From NCBI GenBank assembly GCA_963830885.1, contig CAWHOA010000022.1:1-64000 (forward strand): a stretch of DNA of 64,000 nt. Direction: 5' to 3'. The DNA comes from JAIBJN01 sp963830885 (GTDB lineage Bacteria; Actinomycetota; Thermoleophilia; Gaiellales; Gaiellaceae). The position numbers and the translations under genes are program-made. Shown in pieces: positions 52,989-60,723 of this stretch. Under the pieces are notes generated by a model that worked only from the letters and a program-made list of their open reading frames with translations, had not been told where the DNA came from and searched no databases. Each line of letters starts with the position of its first letter. Position 1 is the first letter of the stretch.

Positions 52989-54151
52989 GCGGCCGCGAGC
53001 TGGGCCTGGCGGTAGGCCCACATCTCGAAGGTGACGAGTGCGAGCAGGAACGCGGCCGCCACGGCGACGAAGAGCCACGGCTGGAGCGCGGCACCGATCG
53101 CGGCGAGCAGGACGAGGGCGGCGATCGTGATCGTGCGCGCAATCACTTTCCGCCGCGAGACGCCCCGCGTGAGCGCGCGCTGCGCAACGGTGAGGCACGC
53201 CAGGTAGAGGGCCGCCCCGCCGCAGAGCGCCCAGCGGGCGCCGGAGTCGAGGTGGTCGTTCGATGCGTCGTTGATGGCGAGCGCGACGCCGGCGCTCACG
53301 GCGGTCAGCGCAGCGAGCACGGGGATGTGCGCGTGCGTGAAGACGAGGCTGTCCCGCACGGTGTGCCGCATCTCCAGGCCGGCCCCGGTGCCGAAGTAGA
53401 CCCACCAGAGGAGCGCCGTGCCGACAAAGCCGAGCCCGCCCGCGATCGCCGCCTCGACCGCCCAGTCGCTCTGGTCCGTGCCGAGCGCGACCGCGACGAT
53501 CGTCTCCCCGAAGACGATGATCGTGAAGAGCCCGAACCGCTCCGGCACGTGACTCATGCTCACCGGGATGGCCGAGTGGAAGCGGCGGAACCGGACCGGC
53601 AGGCTGTACTCCCACGTGAGCGCGATGCCCCAAATGAGGTAGCGCGCCGGCGCGGGGAACGCGAGCGACACGAGCCACAGCGCGATCCCGAACGAGTAGC
53701 CGGCCGCGTAGCGCGCGATCAGCGGCCGCCCCGACGGGACGTGCCGGTACGAACGCAGGTACAGCCCGACCATCAGCGACCGCAGGACGACGTACGCGAT
53801 GACGAAGCCGGTGCTCTCCCCGTGGGCGACGTCCGGGATCTGCACCGCAAGCGCCGCGATGGCGAGCATCGCCGCGAAGATGACGAGCCGGAAGACGACG
53901 TCGTCGGTGTCGAAGCGGTCGGCGTAGATCGTGAACCCCTGCCAGGCGATGAACACCGGCAGGAAGAGCGCGCCGAAGACGAGGAAGCCGCGCAGCGAGT
54001 GGTCGAGGGCGAGCTCGTGCGCCAGCTGCGCGATGGCGACCACGAAGACGACGTCGAAGAAGAGCTCGAGCCAGCTCGCGTGGCGCTCCCCGTCCTCGTC
54101 CAGCGTCCGGAGCTGCGGCGGCCGCAAGAGCGACCAGTCGTGGGCGGTCAC
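52985..54151 (-). CDS. low temperature requirement A (LtrA) family membrane protein, second copy
   Basis: 388 residues from GTG 54151. Parallel motifs to its neighbour: HASWLELFFDVVFVVAIAQLAH, FTIYADRFDTDDVVFR, HVPERFGLFTIIVFGETIVAVAL and WWVYFGTGAGLE. Clearly a diverged paralogue. Stops overlap by 4 bases in convergent orientation. A TAGTCT -10 lies 7 bases before the GTG. Confidence 0.88.
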   Translation of the reverse strand: MTAHDWSLLRPPQLRTLDEDGERHASWLELFFDVVFVVAIAQLAHELALDHSLRGFLVFGALFLPVFIAWQGFTIYADRFDTDDVVFRLVIFAAMLAIAALAVQIPDVAHGESTGFVIAYVVLRSLMVGLYLRSYRHVPSGRPLIARYAAGYSFGIALWLVSLAFPAPARYLIWGIALTWEYSLPVRFRRFHSAIPVSMSHVPERFGLFTIIVFGETIVAVALGTDQSDWAVEAAIAGGLGFVGTALLWWVYFGTGAGLEMRHTVRDSLVFTHAHIPVLAALTAVSAGVALAINDASNDHLDSGARWALCGGAALYLACLTVAQRALTRGVSRRKVIARTITIAALVLLAAIGAALQPWLFVAVAAAFLLALVTFEMWAYRQAQLAAA

Positions 54152-54158
54152 GCCGGTG

Positions 54159-54164
54159 AGACTA
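54159..54164 (-). promoter_or_regulatory. candidate -10 (TAGTCT) of the second ltrA gene
   Basis: TAGTCT on the minus strand ends 7 bases before GTG 54151 and overlaps the stop codon of the upstream protease gene. Confidence 0.42.
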
Positions 54165-55142
54165 GACGTCGAGCTCGACCGGGACCAGCTCGACGTCGAG
54201 CCGCCTGCCCTCGCGCACGACCGCGGTGGTCACCCGCTCGCCGATCAGCTCGCCGGCCATCAGCCGCTGCAGGTCGTCGGCTCCCTCCACCGGCATGCCC
54301 CCGACGGCGACGATGAGATCCTCCGGCCGTAGACCCGCCTTCGCGGCCGGGCTGCCTTCGACGACCTCGACCACTTCCACGCATGCAGCTCGTCCCAGCT
54401 CTCGCGCCAGGCGCGGAGGCAGCGGCCGTGACCCGCCGGCGATGCCGATGTACGCGCGCGTGAAGCGCCCGTCGCGCATGAGCGCGCCGATGATCTTCCG
54501 GGTGACCTCGTTGATCGGGACAGCGAGCCCGAGCCCGACCCCTGCGACTGCCGTGTTGATCCCGACGACGCAGCCGCGCCCGTCGGCGAGCGCCCCGCCG
54601 GAGTTACCCGGGTTGAGCGCCGCGTCGGTCTGGATGACGTTCTCCACGATCCGGCCGGCAGTACGGGAGCGCACGGGCAGCGAGCGCCCGAGCGCCGAGA
54701 CGACGCCGGCGGTCACGGAGCCTGCGAAGCCGTGCGGGTTTCCGATGGCCACCACCAGCTGTCCCACGCGGAGCCGCTCCGCGTCGCCGAGCTCCGCCGG
54801 CGTGAGGTCGGCCGCGTCGGAGCGGAGGACGGCAAGGTCGGAGAGCGGATCGGCCCCGACGAGCTCGGCCATGATCTCCCGGCCGTCCACGAACGAGGCT
54901 TCCACCTTCCCGTCGGTCCCGGCGACCACATGGGCCGACGTGAGCAGGAACCCGTCGGGCGTGATGACGACGCCGCTGCCGCCGCCGATCGCCCTGCGAC
55001 CGCCCCGAACCCGCCGCGAGACTCGGAGGTTGGCGACCGAGGGGGAGAGCTTCTCGGCGATGGTGACGACGGCGAGGGAGTACGCGTCGAGGGCCTCCTG
55101 CTCGTCGACCTCCCCGGAGGAAATGAACGTAAGATCGACCAT
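54162..55142 (-). CDS. HtrA/DegP-like trypsin-family protease without signal peptide
   Basis: 326 residues from ATG 55142. Catalytic triad: His in LLTSAHVVAGTD, Asp in DPLSDLAVLRSD, Ser in LNPGNSGGALADG. One PDZ domain follows (EVVEGSPAAKAGLRPEDLIVAVGGMPVEG). Unlike most HtrA proteins there is no signal peptide or transmembrane anchor before the protease domain, so it may act in the cytoplasm. A TAGCGT -10 lies 6 bases upstream. Confidence 0.87.
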   Translation of the reverse strand: MVDLTFISSGEVDEQEALDAYSLAVVTIAEKLSPSVANLRVSRRVRGGRRAIGGGSGVVITPDGFLLTSAHVVAGTDGKVEASFVDGREIMAELVGADPLSDLAVLRSDAADLTPAELGDAERLRVGQLVVAIGNPHGFAGSVTAGVVSALGRSLPVRSRTAGRIVENVIQTDAALNPGNSGGALADGRGCVVGINTAVAGVGLGLAVPINEVTRKIIGALMRDGRFTRAYIGIAGGSRPLPPRLARELGRAACVEVVEVVEGSPAAKAGLRPEDLIVAVGGMPVEGADDLQRLMAGELIGERVTTAVVREGRRLDVELVPVELDV

Positions 55143-55148
55143 CCGGTC

Positions 55149-55154
55149 ACGCTA
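55149..55154 (-). promoter_or_regulatory. candidate -10 (TAGCGT) of the protease gene
   Basis: TAGCGT on the minus strand ends 6 bases before ATG 55142. Confidence 0.42.
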
Positions 55155-55185
55155 CCGGACGCGGACAGGTCTACCGAGGAGCGCG

Positions 55186-55956
55186 ATGGCTGAGGTCGAG
55201 ACGACACGCGACGGTGCGGTGCTGACGATCGCGCTCAACCGCCCGGACAAGCTGAATGCGTTCGACTCGGCGACCCACAAGGCCTTTGCGGGAGCGCTGA
55301 AGGAGGCCGCCGATCCGGAGGTGCGCGCCGTCGTCCTGACCGGCGCCGGGCGCGGGTTCTGCGTCGGGCAGGACCTGTCCGAGCTGAGCCAGGGCGACCG
55401 CGACGTCGCGGCGCTCCTGCGCGGGCGCTGGAACCGCCATGTCCTCGGTCTGCGCGGCCTGGAGAAGCCGGTGCTCGCGGCGGTCAACGGCGCCGCGGCG
55501 GGCGCCGGGCTCTCACTCGCCTGCGCCTGCGACATTCGCGTCGCTTCCGACTCGGCCGCGTTCGTTCCCGCGTTCGTCAATGTCGGCCTCGTGCCGGACA
55601 CGGGCGGCTCGTGGCTCGTGCCGCGGCTTCTGGGCTACGCCCGTGCGTTCGAGTGGATGTGCTCGGGCCGCAAGATCGGCGCCGAGGAGGCGCTGGAGTG
55701 GGGGCTGGTCTCCGAGGTCGTCCCGGTCGACGAGGTGCTCGGGCGAACGCAGGAGCGCGCTGCCGCGTTCGCGGCTCTGCCCACGCGCGCGATCGCGATG
55801 ACGAAGCGCCTGTTCGAGCGCGCGGCCGCCTCCCGCCTCGACGAGCAGCTCGAGCTCGAGGCCCAGCTCCAGCTCGCCGCCACCCGTACCGAGGACTTCG
55901 CCGAGGGCGTCGCCGCGTTCCTCGAGAAGCGCGAGCCGCGCTTCAGCGGCAGCTAG
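55186..55956 (+). CDS. paaG: enoyl-CoA hydratase/isomerase, PaaG-like
   Basis: 256 residues with a GAGGAG ribosome site. The motif GRGFCVGQDLSELSQ, followed by AAFVPAFVNVGLVPDTGGSWLVPRLLGYARAFEWM and a final EGVAAFLEKREPRFSG, is the pattern of PaaG (ring-1,2-epoxyphenylacetyl-CoA isomerase). It would isomerise the product of the PaaABCDE epoxidase, whose paaABCD genes lie 5 kb away. The symbol is a considered guess. Confidence 0.82.
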   Translation: MAEVETTRDGAVLTIALNRPDKLNAFDSATHKAFAGALKEAADPEVRAVVLTGAGRGFCVGQDLSELSQGDRDVAALLRGRWNRHVLGLRGLEKPVLAAVNGAAAGAGLSLACACDIRVASDSAAFVPAFVNVGLVPDTGGSWLVPRLLGYARAFEWMCSGRKIGAEEALEWGLVSEVVPVDEVLGRTQERAAAFAALPTRAIAMTKRLFERAAASRLDEQLELEAQLQLAATRTEDFAEGVAAFLEKREPRFSGS

Positions 55957-55975
55957 GAGGGCTTCTAACCCTCCT
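55955..55975. terminator. bidirectional hairpin enclosing both stop codons
   Basis: AGGAGGG (55955-55961) and CCCTCCT (55969-55975) form a 7-base stem with loop CTTCTAA. The paaG-like TAG and the opposite lipoprotein TAG lie at its base and in its loop. No long T-tract. Confidence 0.6.
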
Positions 55976-56399
55976 CGACCAGGCATTCCTCGAGGCCGAG
56001 CTCCTCGGCGAGCGCGTCGGCGTCCGCCTCGCTCTCCTCGGCGAGAGCGGCGAGCTCGACGATCCGCTCCCGGTCGCCTGCCTCCGCGGCGGCCGAGATC
56101 TGGCGCGCGTTCGCCGCCGCCTCGTCATTCAGCTCGAGCCACTCGCCGAATCCGTCGGCGAGGTCCTCCGGCGGCTCGAGCTCGCGCAGAGCGGCCGTGC
56201 CCTCCTCGATCAGGGCGGCGATCTCCTCGGCCGAACCGCTGAGGGCGTCGAGGTCGGCCGGAGTCTCGATCGCAGCGATCAGCTCGTCGTAGTCGGCGCA
56301 GACGGCATTGGCTTCCGCGGCGAAGTCGTCGCCGCTTCCGCCGGAGCAGCCGGCGGCCGCGAGGACGAGCGCGCACCCCGCGGTGCGCACCCGTCTCAT
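55965..56399 (-). CDS. small lipoprotein, paralogue of its neighbour
   Basis: 144 residues from ATG 56399. Lipobox LAAAGC after a short hydrophobic stretch. The mature part begins AAEANAVCADYDELI and ends LGLEECLVEEG; the two later cysteines could form a disulfide. Mostly acidic helices. The start overlaps the previous lipoprotein stop (ATGA). Function unknown. Confidence 0.68.
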   Translation of the reverse strand: MRRVRTAGCALVLAAAGCSGGSGDDFAAEANAVCADYDELIAAIETPADLDALSGSAEEIAALIEEGTAALRELEPPEDLADGFGEWLELNDEAAANARQISAAAEAGDRERIVELAALAEESEADADALAEELGLEECLVEEG

Positions 56400-56875
56400 T
56401 CCTCGGTGAGCGCTTCGCCCATGTCGATGCCGGTCGGCGAGCAGTCCTCGAAGCCGAGCTGCTCGGCGAGGGGGTCGGCGGTCGTCACCGCCTCGTCGAC
56501 GCGCCCGAGGGCGTCGTCGAGGGCGGGCTCGTCGTGGAGACCGCCTGCCGCCTGGACATCCCGCATCGCCGTGGCCATGTCGGTGCGCAGCGCCAGCCAG
56601 CCGCCGAAGTCCTCGCTGAGCCCTTCGGACGGCGCGAGCAGGCGGAGCTCGTTGACGGACGCCTCGAGCAGGTCGGCCAGGTCGGCCCCGATCGCCGCCC
56701 ACTCGTCGAGAGCCTCCGCGGGAGGTGGGATCAGCTCCAGCTTCGGCCCGTAGTCCGCGCAGATCGCGTTGACCTGCGCCGCGAACTCGGCGTTTTCCTC
56801 GGCGTCGCCGTCGCCGCCGCAGGCGGCGAGCGCCAAGGCGAGGCAGCCAGCCAGCGTGATCAGAGTCGTTCTCAT
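56396..56875 (-). CDS. small lipoprotein, paralogue of its neighbour
   Basis: 159 residues from ATG 56875. Signal and lipobox: TLITLAGCLALALAAC, then GGDGDAEE. The mature domain starts AAQVNAICADYGPKLEL and ends EQLGFEDCSPTG, matching the pattern of the following gene (NAxCADY near the start, LGxExC near the end). A TACGCT hexamer lies 10 bases before the ATG. Function unknown. Confidence 0.68.
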   Translation of the reverse strand: MRTTLITLAGCLALALAACGGDGDAEENAEFAAQVNAICADYGPKLELIPPPAEALDEWAAIGADLADLLEASVNELRLLAPSEGLSEDFGGWLALRTDMATAMRDVQAAGGLHDEPALDDALGRVDEAVTTADPLAEQLGFEDCSPTGIDMGEALTEE

Positions 56876-57227
56876 CCGGTGGGCAGAGCGTACTTCGCGT
56901 GCGGTACGAGGAGCCGCCGGAACAGCGACGGCCGGCTCATCTGGCTGGCCGTCTTTTCGCTTCCGGGGTCGCCGCCGCTGGCTGCTCCGGAGGCGATCCT
57001 TCGTGGGGGTGAGTCGCCGCATGTCCCTCGTTGCAACTCGTTTGGTGGGTACGGGTCTCCATGGGTGATCAGAGGATGGAACGGTCGGCCTGCGGTATGA
57101 AGGCGGGATGCCTGCCATGCCTCTGGTCGCTGACTCAGGAGGGCGCCGGCCGGGCGCTCGGCCTGCTCCGGTACAGCAGCCCTCGCCGAGCCCGCGCGCG
57201 CCCAGCCGCTTCCGCGGGCCCTCCCCG
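56876..57227. other. intergenic region with no gene seen
   Basis: About 350 bases between two minus-strand lipoprotein genes. I find no convincing coding frame, RNA gene or repeat. A -10-like TACGCT for the downstream lipoprotein pair lies at about 56886-56891. Frames that stay open here are low-complexity GC-rich shadows. Confidence 0.4.
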
Positions 57228-58031
57228 CTACCGGGACAGCCGGCCGCGAACCGTCATCGTCGCCTCGGCCGAGCGGCAGCCGAACTGCTCGACCTCCCTC
57301 TGGTCGATCGTGCCGCGGACGCGCGTGGCGAGCCATTCGCCGTCGATCGCCGCTCCGGCGACGACGCTGAGCTCGAGGTCGACCGTCGACGTCGACCGGT
57401 TGCCCTCGCACTCGATCGTGAAGACACCGGTGTATGTGCCGCTGTACCGGGCGCCTCGGCGCTCGAGCCGAGCGCGAAAGCGGGGTTCGTGGATATCCCG
57501 CCAGGCCACGTCACAGGGCCCTTCCTTGCAGCGGGGCACGAACCGCCAGCCGAAGTTCGGCCTCGTGTAGTCGCCGTAGCCGGTCTTGCTCGTGAAGCGG
57601 GTGGCGATGTTGAACGTGCCCTCGAGCCGAGCGGCCCGGAGCGGGGGAACCGGGGTCTCGGTGCTCACGTTGACTCGCGTCGTGACGAGCTCGTCGGTCG
57701 CCGAGGCGATCTGGTAGTCGTAGACCTGTCCGGGAACCACGTCGTCGTCCGTGTAGGAGGACGCCGACCCCGACTGTGTTGCGAGCGGGGCGCCGTCGCG
57801 GAAGAGCTCGAAGTGCTGGACGTCTTCCGTCGGCGGCTCCCAGGTCAGCACAACCTCGAACGGCGCAGCCTCGGCGGTAAAGCTCGAAGGCGGCTCCGGC
57901 GCAGGCGGTTCCTCCACGGCCGTCGTCGTCTGCGGGGCGGAGGCGGACGGTCCGGCCTCCTCGCCGTCGCCGCCCATGCAGCCTGCGGCCAGCCCGGACA
58001 CCACCAGCACGATTGACACCGTCTTCCTCAT
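57228..58031 (-). CDS. lipoprotein with a fibronectin type III-like domain
   Basis: 267 residues from ATG 58031. Lipobox LAAGC (residues about 14-18), then a Thr/Pro/Glu-rich linker and a fibronectin type III-like domain (PSSFTAEAAPFEVVLTWEPP ... VQHFELFRDG ... VVPGQVYDYQIASA). A beta-rich C-terminal half follows (LEGTFNIATRFTSKTGYGDY ... YSGTYTGVFTIECEGN) with paired cysteines. Cell-surface protein of unknown partner. Confidence 0.72.
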   Translation of the reverse strand: MRKTVSIVLVVSGLAAGCMGGDGEEAGPSASAPQTTTAVEEPPAPEPPSSFTAEAAPFEVVLTWEPPTEDVQHFELFRDGAPLATQSGSASSYTDDDVVPGQVYDYQIASATDELVTTRVNVSTETPVPPLRAARLEGTFNIATRFTSKTGYGDYTRPNFGWRFVPRCKEGPCDVAWRDIHEPRFRARLERRGARYSGTYTGVFTIECEGNRSTSTVDLELSVVAGAAIDGEWLATRVRGTIDQREVEQFGCRSAEATMTVRGRLSR

Positions 58032-58145
58032 CGCCGCCCCACGCTACGAGCGCGTGCTCAACGTCTGCTCAACACGGGACTTGAGATTGTATTAGGAGTA
58101 ACTTGCCCTCGTCTACCCCGGGTAGCGGCTGCGGAGCCCGCCTGC

Positions 58146-59057
58146 CTAGGCCGACCCGCACGCGCCGCAGTGGAGCGCCCCGATCCGTCGGGGCTCCGCG
58201 CAGGCCGCGCACTCGGCGAGAACCACGTGACCGCAGCCCTCGCAGTGGGACTCGGCCCGGACCGGGAAGCCGCAGAAGGGGCACTCCCCCTTGCGGATGC
58301 GCCGGAGCGGAATCCGCTTCTGCAGGTAACGCTGCAGCGCGACGAACGCGATCAGGGTGAGGCCGACGCCGACTGCGGCGAGAACCAGCGGGCCGAACTC
58401 GAGCGGGTCGACGTAGTCGGTGACGTAGTCGCCCGCCATTACCAGGGCGAGGACCGCCGCGAACCCGACAGCAGCGAGGCCAAGCGGTAGGTAGCGCGAG
58501 CCCGTCCTCCGGAGCCGGCCGAGGAGCGCGTAGGCGCTCGCCAGCGCGGCGACGACGAGCAGGAGCCGGGCGGCGAAACTCCCGACCGACTCGAGGGTGG
58601 CGGCCCGGTTCTGCTCGGCCTGGATCCGCGCGTACGCCGCCTCGGCCGCCGGTGCGGCGGCGGCGATCTCGTCGCGGGCGTCGACGACCGCGACCTGAGT
58701 CTGCTCGTACTGGGCCTGGGCGTCCTCGTACGCGAGCTGCAGGTCGGCCGCGGGTGCGCCGGCGTCGAGGGCGGTCCTGTAGGCCTCCCGGGCGAGCTCC
58801 ATCTCCTCGAGCGCCCGACGCTCGGCCTCCTCGGCCGCGACGAGCCGCTCGTTGGCCACGTTCAGACGGTCGACCGCGGCGCGGTCTGCCGGGGCGGCCG
58901 CGGCGGGCTCGACCGCGACCCGGATGGAGTCGTCGATCTTCTGGTAGGCCCAGATGCCGCCGACGAGGAGAAAGGCGGCGAGAACAACGGCAAGAAGCTT
59001 CTCGCTCTTGGTGGTCTGGATCTCCTCGACGTCGACGTGCGGGCTCAGCGCAGTCAT
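58146..59057 (-). CDS. membrane protein with coiled coil and C-terminal zinc ribbons
   Basis: 303 residues from ATG 59057, with GGAGG upstream. Layout: helix 1 about residues 21-38 (LLAVVLAAFLLVGGIWAY); an Ala/Glu-rich coiled coil about 60-160 outside the membrane (VDRLNVANERLVAAEEAERRA and on); three further helices about 162-245; then a cytoplasmic tail with cysteine pairs CPFCGF, CEGCGH, CAACAE and CGACGS, two zinc ribbons. No family recognised. The best promoter in the window and a tandem operator lie upstream. Confidence 0.7.
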   Translation of the reverse strand: MTALSPHVDVEEIQTTKSEKLLAVVLAAFLLVGGIWAYQKIDDSIRVAVEPAAAAPADRAAVDRLNVANERLVAAEEAERRALEEMELAREAYRTALDAGAPAADLQLAYEDAQAQYEQTQVAVVDARDEIAAAAPAAEAAYARIQAEQNRAATLESVGSFAARLLLVVAALASAYALLGRLRRTGSRYLPLGLAAVGFAAVLALVMAGDYVTDYVDPLEFGPLVLAAVGVGLTLIAFVALQRYLQKRIPLRRIRKGECPFCGFPVRAESHCEGCGHVVLAECAACAEPRRIGALHCGACGSA

Positions 59058-59084
59058 CGGGCACCTCCGGCTCGCTCGGCCAGC

Positions 59085-59130
59085 AATAGCAAGTACGCTA
59101 TTTATATAGCGGCTGTGCTATTCATGTCAA
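59085..59130 (-). promoter_or_regulatory. near-consensus promoter with tandem dyad operators
   Basis: On the minus strand: -35 TTGACA (59130-59125) and -10 TATAAA (59106-59101, spacer 18) or TATATA (spacer 16). Two dyads overlie it: AATAGC-N6-GCTATT at 59085-59102 and (T)ATAGC-N6-GCTAT(T) at 59105-59122, exactly 20 bases apart. One covers the -10 and start region and the other the spacer, a repressor-like arrangement. Confidence 0.7.
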
Positions 59131-59161
59131 GGGCGACCAGATTCGAGGAGAGCCCCATGTT

Positions 59162-59190
59162 TGAAACCGAGCGGTCCACCGAGTAGCGTG
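59162..59190 (+). promoter_or_regulatory. promoter of the cyclic-nucleotide-binding protein gene
   Basis: TTGAAA (59162-59167), 17-base spacer, TAGCGT (59185-59190); the ATG follows 10 bases later. Confidence 0.55.
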
Positions 59191-59200
59191 TTCGCGCTCC

Positions 59201-59668
59201 ATGTCGACCCGCGCATTCGACTTCCAGAGCATTCTCGGCCCACGGACTCGCCCGACGGCGAGTGACTGGGCAGAAGTGCTCGCGAGCCTGCCGCTCTTCG
59301 CGCGCGTCAGCAAACGTCGCCTGCGGAAGATCGCATCCCTGGCGCAGATCCAGCGGTTCTCGCCGGGCGACATCGTCGTCCAGTTCGGCGAGCCCGCCGA
59401 CGCCTTCTACCTGATCCTCGCCGGTCGTGCGAAGGTGGTTGGAAAGTCTCGCCGAACGCTGGGGATCGGCGACTACTTCGGCGAAATGGGGCTGATCGAC
59501 GGAGAGCCGCGGTCTGCCACGATTGCCGCGGGTGCCGAGCTCGAAACGATGAAGCTCGCCCGTCGTCCATTCCTCAAGCTCCTCGAGCAGGAGCCCCAGA
59601 TCGCGATGTCGATCATGGCCGAGCTTGCGGGTCGAATCCGAAGCCTCGAAAGGCGCCCCATTCTCTGA
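59201..59668 (+). CDS. cyclic nucleotide-binding domain protein without DNA-binding domain
   Basis: 155 residues. One CNBD: LASLPLFARVSKRRLRKIASLAQIQRFSPGDIVVQFGEPADAFYLILAGRAKVVG, then the phosphate-binding cassette GDYFGEMGLIDGEPRSATIAA, with the Glu and Arg that contact cyclic nucleotide. The chain ends shortly after the C-helix (AELAGRIRSLERRPI), leaving no room for a Crp-type helix-turn-helix. Probably a stand-alone sensor acting through protein contact. Confidence 0.82.
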   Translation: MSTRAFDFQSILGPRTRPTASDWAEVLASLPLFARVSKRRLRKIASLAQIQRFSPGDIVVQFGEPADAFYLILAGRAKVVGKSRRTLGIGDYFGEMGLIDGEPRSATIAAGAELETMKLARRPFLKLLEQEPQIAMSIMAELAGRIRSLERRPIL

Positions 59669-59817
59669 CCGAGCCCGCCGGGGGCTCTCGACCGGCGTGG
59701 GCAGGCATCAGCTGCCGGCAGTGTGTGGGCGCATCCGGAGCTGGCCTCGAAGTGGAGGCCGGCGCCGAGCGCAGCTCGCTTTGACAACAATGGGCTGAAA
59801 CCGACGAGGAGGCCAAG

Positions 59818-60186
59818 GTGACGGAGATGCAGAGCGGGACAACGCTCGCCGACGAGCTGCTGCAACGGATCGGCCAGACGGTCGGAGACAAGGCGAACGT
59901 CTCGACCGTGTTCGGGGACCCTGTCGAACGCGCGGGCATCACGGTGATCCCGGTGGCGAAGGCGCGGTTCGGCTTCGGCGGAGGCGGCGGCGGCGGAGCG
60001 CGCGGCAGCCAGGAAGGGTCAGGGGGAGGCGGCGGTGGGGGCGCGGTCGTGAGCCCGGTCGGCTACATCGAGGTGCGCGAGGGCACCGCACAATTCAAGC
60101 GGATCTCCAGCTCGGCCGACCTGGTGGCGCTGGTCGCGGCGGCCGCGCTTACGGCGGTCGCCGTCAAGCGACTGCTGGCCGAATAG
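59818..60186 (+). CDS. GerW/YtfJ-like protein
   Basis: 122 residues from GTG 59818, with GAGGAGG upstream. GerW-family features: short helical N-terminus, VSTVFGDPVERAGITVIPVAKARFGFGGGGGGG, a second Gly run, then VVSPVGYIEVREGTAQFKRI and a C-terminal hydrophobic segment (LVALVAAAALTAVAV). In Bacillus the family relates to spore germination; here the role is unknown. Confidence 0.8.
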   Translation: MTEMQSGTTLADELLQRIGQTVGDKANVSTVFGDPVERAGITVIPVAKARFGFGGGGGGGARGSQEGSGGGGGGGAVVSPVGYIEVREGTAQFKRISSSADLVALVAAAALTAVAVKRLLAE

Positions 60187-60219
60187 TGAACTCGGTTTCG
60201 CCCGCTGCCCCGGAAGCCC

Positions 60220-60723
60220 ATGCCTGACACGGCGCCAGATCAGACCAATGAGGCGGGCGAGCAGCGGCCGCCCACGGCTGCGAAGCAATGGCACGGACCG
60301 GGTCTGTGGCGGCGCGTGGGTAACGTCATCACCGGCCTGCTCGCACGGGTGGGGATTGGACCGGTCCACCTGCTGACGACGCGTGGCCGCAAGACCGGCC
60401 AGGCGCATACCAATCCCGTGCTTCCCGTCGAGCACGCCGGGAAGCGCTGGCTGGTCGCCCCCTACGGAGCCGTCCCGTGGGTGCACAACGCCCGCGCCGC
60501 CGGGAGGGTCAGTCTGCGCCACGGACGCACCACGCGTGACTACGCCATCCGAGAGGTTTCCCCCAACGAAGCCGGACCCGTCCTCAAGCGCTACGTCGCT
60601 ATCGCCGCCATAGCCCGGCCGTACTTCCGGGCCGGCAAGGACTCCCCCGTGGACGACTTCGTCGCCGAAGCGGACCGTCACCCCGTGTTCGAGCTCACCC
60701 CGCTCGCTGAGGACGTGCCCTAG
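60220..60723 (+). CDS. deazaflavin (F420)-dependent nitroreductase-family protein (Ddn-like)
   Basis: 167 residues. Family motif LLTTRGRKTGQAHTNPVLPVEHAGKRWLVAPYGA, then PWVHNARAAGRVSLRHGR, as in the Ddn/Rv1558 group that uses F420H2 to reduce quinones or nitro compounds. The N-terminal 25 residues are polar and variable. The stop overlaps that of paaD by 4 bases, convergent. Confidence 0.85.
   Translation: MPDTAPDQTNEAGEQRPPTAAKQWHGPGLWRRVGNVITGLLARVGIGPVHLLTTRGRKTGQAHTNPVLPVEHAGKRWLVAPYGAVPWVHNARAAGRVSLRHGRTTRDYAIREVSPNEAGPVLKRYVAIAAIARPYFRAGKDSPVDDFVAEADRHPVFELTPLAEDVP

Noticed and set aside
59980..60050. G-rich runs in the GerW-like gene as a tandem DNA repeat
   Set aside because: They encode poly-glycine loops normal for this family, in frame and irregular at DNA level.
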